From the NCBI GenBank assembly GCA_942492935.1, contig OW818654.1, positions 3,658,001 to 3,722,000 on the forward strand: 64,000 nucleotides of DNA, read 5' to 3'. Positions 61,941 to 64,000 of this stretch are shown here, piece by piece; position 1 is the first letter of the stretch, and every line of letters begins with the position of its first letter. The notes beneath the pieces were generated by a model, which worked only from the letters and a program-made list of their open reading frames with translations, was not told the DNA's origin and searched no databases. This DNA comes from JANJUO01 sp942492935. GTDB taxonomy: Bacteria > Bacteroidota > Ignavibacteria > Kapaibacteriales > UBA2268. The translations under genes and the position numbers were made by a program.

Positions 61941-64000
61941 TTATTTCAAAATTAATTTTTGTCCTATTTGAAGACTATTTTCTTTAATATTCCTGTTTTT
62001 TTTCTTTAATTCATTTAAAGTTAAGCCGTTCTTTTTTGCAATTGAACTTAAAGTATCACCTGATTTGACAGTATATGTTTTATTGGATTTCTTTTTTGTT
62101 TGACTATTTGTGTTTTCAGATTTCTTTGATGAAACAGGTTCTTTTATATCATCGCTAACTTTAAGACGAGTATTAGCAAAAACTGTATTACCTTTTATTT
62201 CATCTTTGTTCCACTCTTTTAGTTCTTCTATTGTTATATCATATTTTGTAGCGATATCTGAAAGAGTTTCTCCTTGTGCCACTTTATGAATTGATTTTTT
62301 TGCTGAATTTGCTAATTCAGATTTATTGGTTGGTTTAGTATCTATCGAATTGTCAATAACTCTGATTTTAAGATTTTGTCCTTTTTTTAATTTATCTTTC
62401 TTAAGGTTGTTTAATTCTTTAATATTGGCAGTACTTACTTTATATTTTTCAGCAATTTTTATTAAAGATTCTCCAGATTTTACTTTATGAGTAATTATTT
62501 TTTCTTTTCTTGTTCTACCATTGGTTTCTGTAATTTCATCTGAAATATCATCGACTGGTTTCTTTGCTATAATAAGCTCTTGCCCTACGTATATTTTTTC
62601 ATCATCATATCCAAAACCATTATATTTTCTGATTAATGCTACGTCAATTCCATAATGTTTTGCAATAACAAATAAATTTTCCCCTGGCTGAACTTTATGG
62701 GTTATATTGCGAACATCTATACTTTTTTCACTTCTACTACTTGATAATGAAATAGGATTGTCCTTAGTATCAGCTACCTCTGGAATATTATTTAAATTAA
62801 TGTTCAAACTGGCAAATTCATCTGGAGTAAGTGGAATTTTTATAGTTTGCTCCTCTTCAATTTTTGAATTACCATTATAAAGTTTATTTAAAACAATAAT
62901 TTCATCTTTAGGAACTTTGTACATCTTAGCAATCGAAGCAATATTTTCTTTTCTTCTAACAGTATGATTAATAAAAGGTTGTTTTTCTTCAGGAGTGAGA
63001 GATGCAAATAACCCTCCAAATCTTATTATAGAACCCTTTGGAATTTTAATATAATAAGGTATTCTATCAGGTGGAGTTGTAGATTTAATCAACTCAGGAT
63101 TTAAATCCTTAAAATCTTGCAAACTTATTCCTGCTGCTTTAGCTAAAGCAGTTAAACTTACTGGTTCATTCAATTCAAAAATATCATATTCATACTCTGG
63201 CATAAAATTCAAAGAATCACTTTTGAAATTATGTGCTTCAAGATTTTGCAAAATCTTTACAATTGCGATAAAATTAGGAACGTACTGCCTTGTTTCTCTT
63301 GGCAAGTGCGGTCGAAAATCCCAATAATCTGGTTTTTCTTTTTTTACTTTCTTCATAGATCTGGCTACACCACCTGCACCTCTATTGTACGCTGCCAAAG
63401 CAATTTGCCAATCACCAAATTCTTTATATAAATCTTTCAAATGTCTCATTGCAGCTCTAGTTGCTTTTTCTGGGTCTCTACGTTCATCTAACCAATATGA
63501 TGGCTTTGTATTTAATTGGTAAAGTTCACCGGTTGAACGCATAAACTGCCACAGTCCAACAGCACCTGCACTTGAAACAGCATCTGGTCTTAATCCACTT
63601 TCAAACATTGATAAATAAATTATTTCTTTTGGCATTCCTTCACTTTCAGCAATTCTCAACATCATTGGAAACCAACGAGTAGAACGTTCTAACCACCTTG
63701 TAAGAAATTTTCTGCCGAATCGTTCAGTATAGAATTCAATATTTTTATTCACATCTGGATGTTCAGTTAAAGGTACAGAAATTGAATCTGGCGGTAGAAT
63801 TATTTTATTTCCGTAAGATTTAGCTGGAGTTACAATAGTTGAACTTTTTGGTGTAATAATTTCACCAGCAACAGCCGGAGATTTCAAGGATTCTATCTCT
63901 TTGTACATTATTTGTTTAATAATCATCAAAGGAGAGTCTGGGTCGAGATAATCAGTATTTTTTATGTATAATTCATAATCTTCGAGAATTGACTGAGCTA
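61941..64000 (-). CDS. LysM-containing lytic transglycosylase, MltD-like (5' end outside window)
   Basis: Cleaves peptidoglycan glycan strands in the periplasm. The frame stays open to the right edge (upstream residues include EDYELYIKNTDYLDPDSP), so the true start and signal sequence lie outside the window. An internal start near 63929 would not be genuine. The SLT domain has catalytic Glu in MFESGLRPDAVSSAGAVGLW, then AAYNRGAGGV and TRQYVPNFIAI. Five LysM repeats follow: HTVRRKENIASIAKMY, HKVQPGENLFVIAKHYG, HKVKSGESLIKIAEKY, HKVAQGETLSDIATKY and YTVKSGDTLSSIAKKNG. The family usually has two to four. Confidence 0.93.
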   Translation of the reverse strand, partial: AQSILEDYELYIKNTDYLDPDSPLMIIKQIMYKEIESLKSPAVAGEIITPKSSTIVTPAKSYGNKIILPPDSISVPLTEHPDVNKNIEFYTERFGRKFLTRWLERSTRWFPMMLRIAESEGMPKEIIYLSMFESGLRPDAVSSAGAVGLWQFMRSTGELYQLNTKPSYWLDERRDPEKATRAAMRHLKDLYKEFGDWQIALAAYNRGAGGVARSMKKVKKEKPDYWDFRPHLPRETRQYVPNFIAIVKILQNLEAHNFKSDSLNFMPEYEYDIFELNEPVSLTALAKAAGISLQDFKDLNPELIKSTTPPDRIPYYIKIPKGSIIRFGGLFASLTPEEKQPFINHTVRRKENIASIAKMYKVPKDEIIVLNKLYNGNSKIEEEQTIKIPLTPDEFASLNINLNNIPEVADTKDNPISLSSSRSEKSIDVRNITHKVQPGENLFVIAKHYGIDVALIRKYNGFGYDDEKIYVGQELIIAKKPVDDISDEITETNGRTRKEKIITHKVKSGESLIKIAEKYKVSTANIKELNNLKKDKLKKGQNLKIRVIDNSIDTKPTNKSELANSAKKSIHKVAQGETLSDIATKYDITIEELKEWNKDEIKGNTVFANTRLKVSDDIKEPVSSKKSENTNSQTKKKSNKTYTVKSGDTLSSIAKKNGLTLNELKKKNRNIKENSLQIGQKLILK

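Noticed and set aside
63929..63929. Internal start for the lytic transglycosylase at 63929
   Set aside because: The frame stays open to the window edge with protein-like sequence, and no signal peptide follows the internal TTG/ATG.

Overview
This 64 kb window is AT-rich bacterial chromosome. Several features place it in the FCB group (Bacteroidota, Ignavibacteriota, Kapaibacteriota). There is a SusC/SusD pair, a subtilisin with a C-terminal type IX secretion sorting domain, and very long secreted repeat proteins. Many upstream regions carry a Bacteroidota-style -7 box of the TAnnTTTG type. Repetitive surface proteins beginning with 'VGIGTTNPDASS'-like segments, together with the single-copy gene order, fit Ignavibacteria or Kapabacteria relatives better than classical Bacteroides, but this placement is an inference.

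Layout. 1-16.6 kb is mostly housekeeping: 5'-partial metH (minus), a PAS/coiled-coil protein abutting purE (plus), then minus-strand queA-htpG, pta-ackA, a MATE exporter, a secreted FlgD-Ig protein and a four-S1-domain protein. rpsF-rplI and a tRNA-Ser(CGA) follow on the plus strand. 16.8-34.5 kb is a minus-strand surface-protein region. It holds a roughly 3,470-residue repeat protein split by a one-base frameshift, an AbiEii-type toxin-antitoxin pair, two paralogous tail-fibre-like secreted proteins and a small secreted protein. 34.6-37.1 kb is an operon of a family 2 glycosyltransferase, a 2[4Fe-4S] ferredoxin and a minimal amidohydrolase. 37.2-51.4 kb holds the type IX subtilisin, an acyltransferase-like membrane protein, an HMA-fold periplasmic protein, SusD/SusC, a small unknown protein, a rhomboid protease with ispG, and an epimerase with a CPBP membrane protein. 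52.1-64 kb holds uppP, a four-gene signalling operon, a small outer-membrane-type protein, an M15 peptidase and a LysM lytic transglycosylase that runs off the right edge.

The most interesting parts are three. First, the signalling operon at 53.05-60.38 kb encodes a hybrid histidine kinase, a REC-first histidine kinase, a REC-HDOD protein and a REC protein whose HD-GYP-like output domain has lost its metal ligands. Second, the intergenic regions carry several families of small palindromic non-coding repeats. These include a 150 bp MITE-like element with 31 bp terminal inverted repeats, a second dispersed family of about 250 bp, and a three-copy array of perfect hairpins whose arms vary in a compensatory way. 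Third, some proteins have altered architectures: an amidohydrolase lacking both halves of its composite beta domain, an HMA protein with SxxC in place of CxxC, and a degenerate HD-GYP.

All domain calls come from reading translated sequence by eye. No database search was run.
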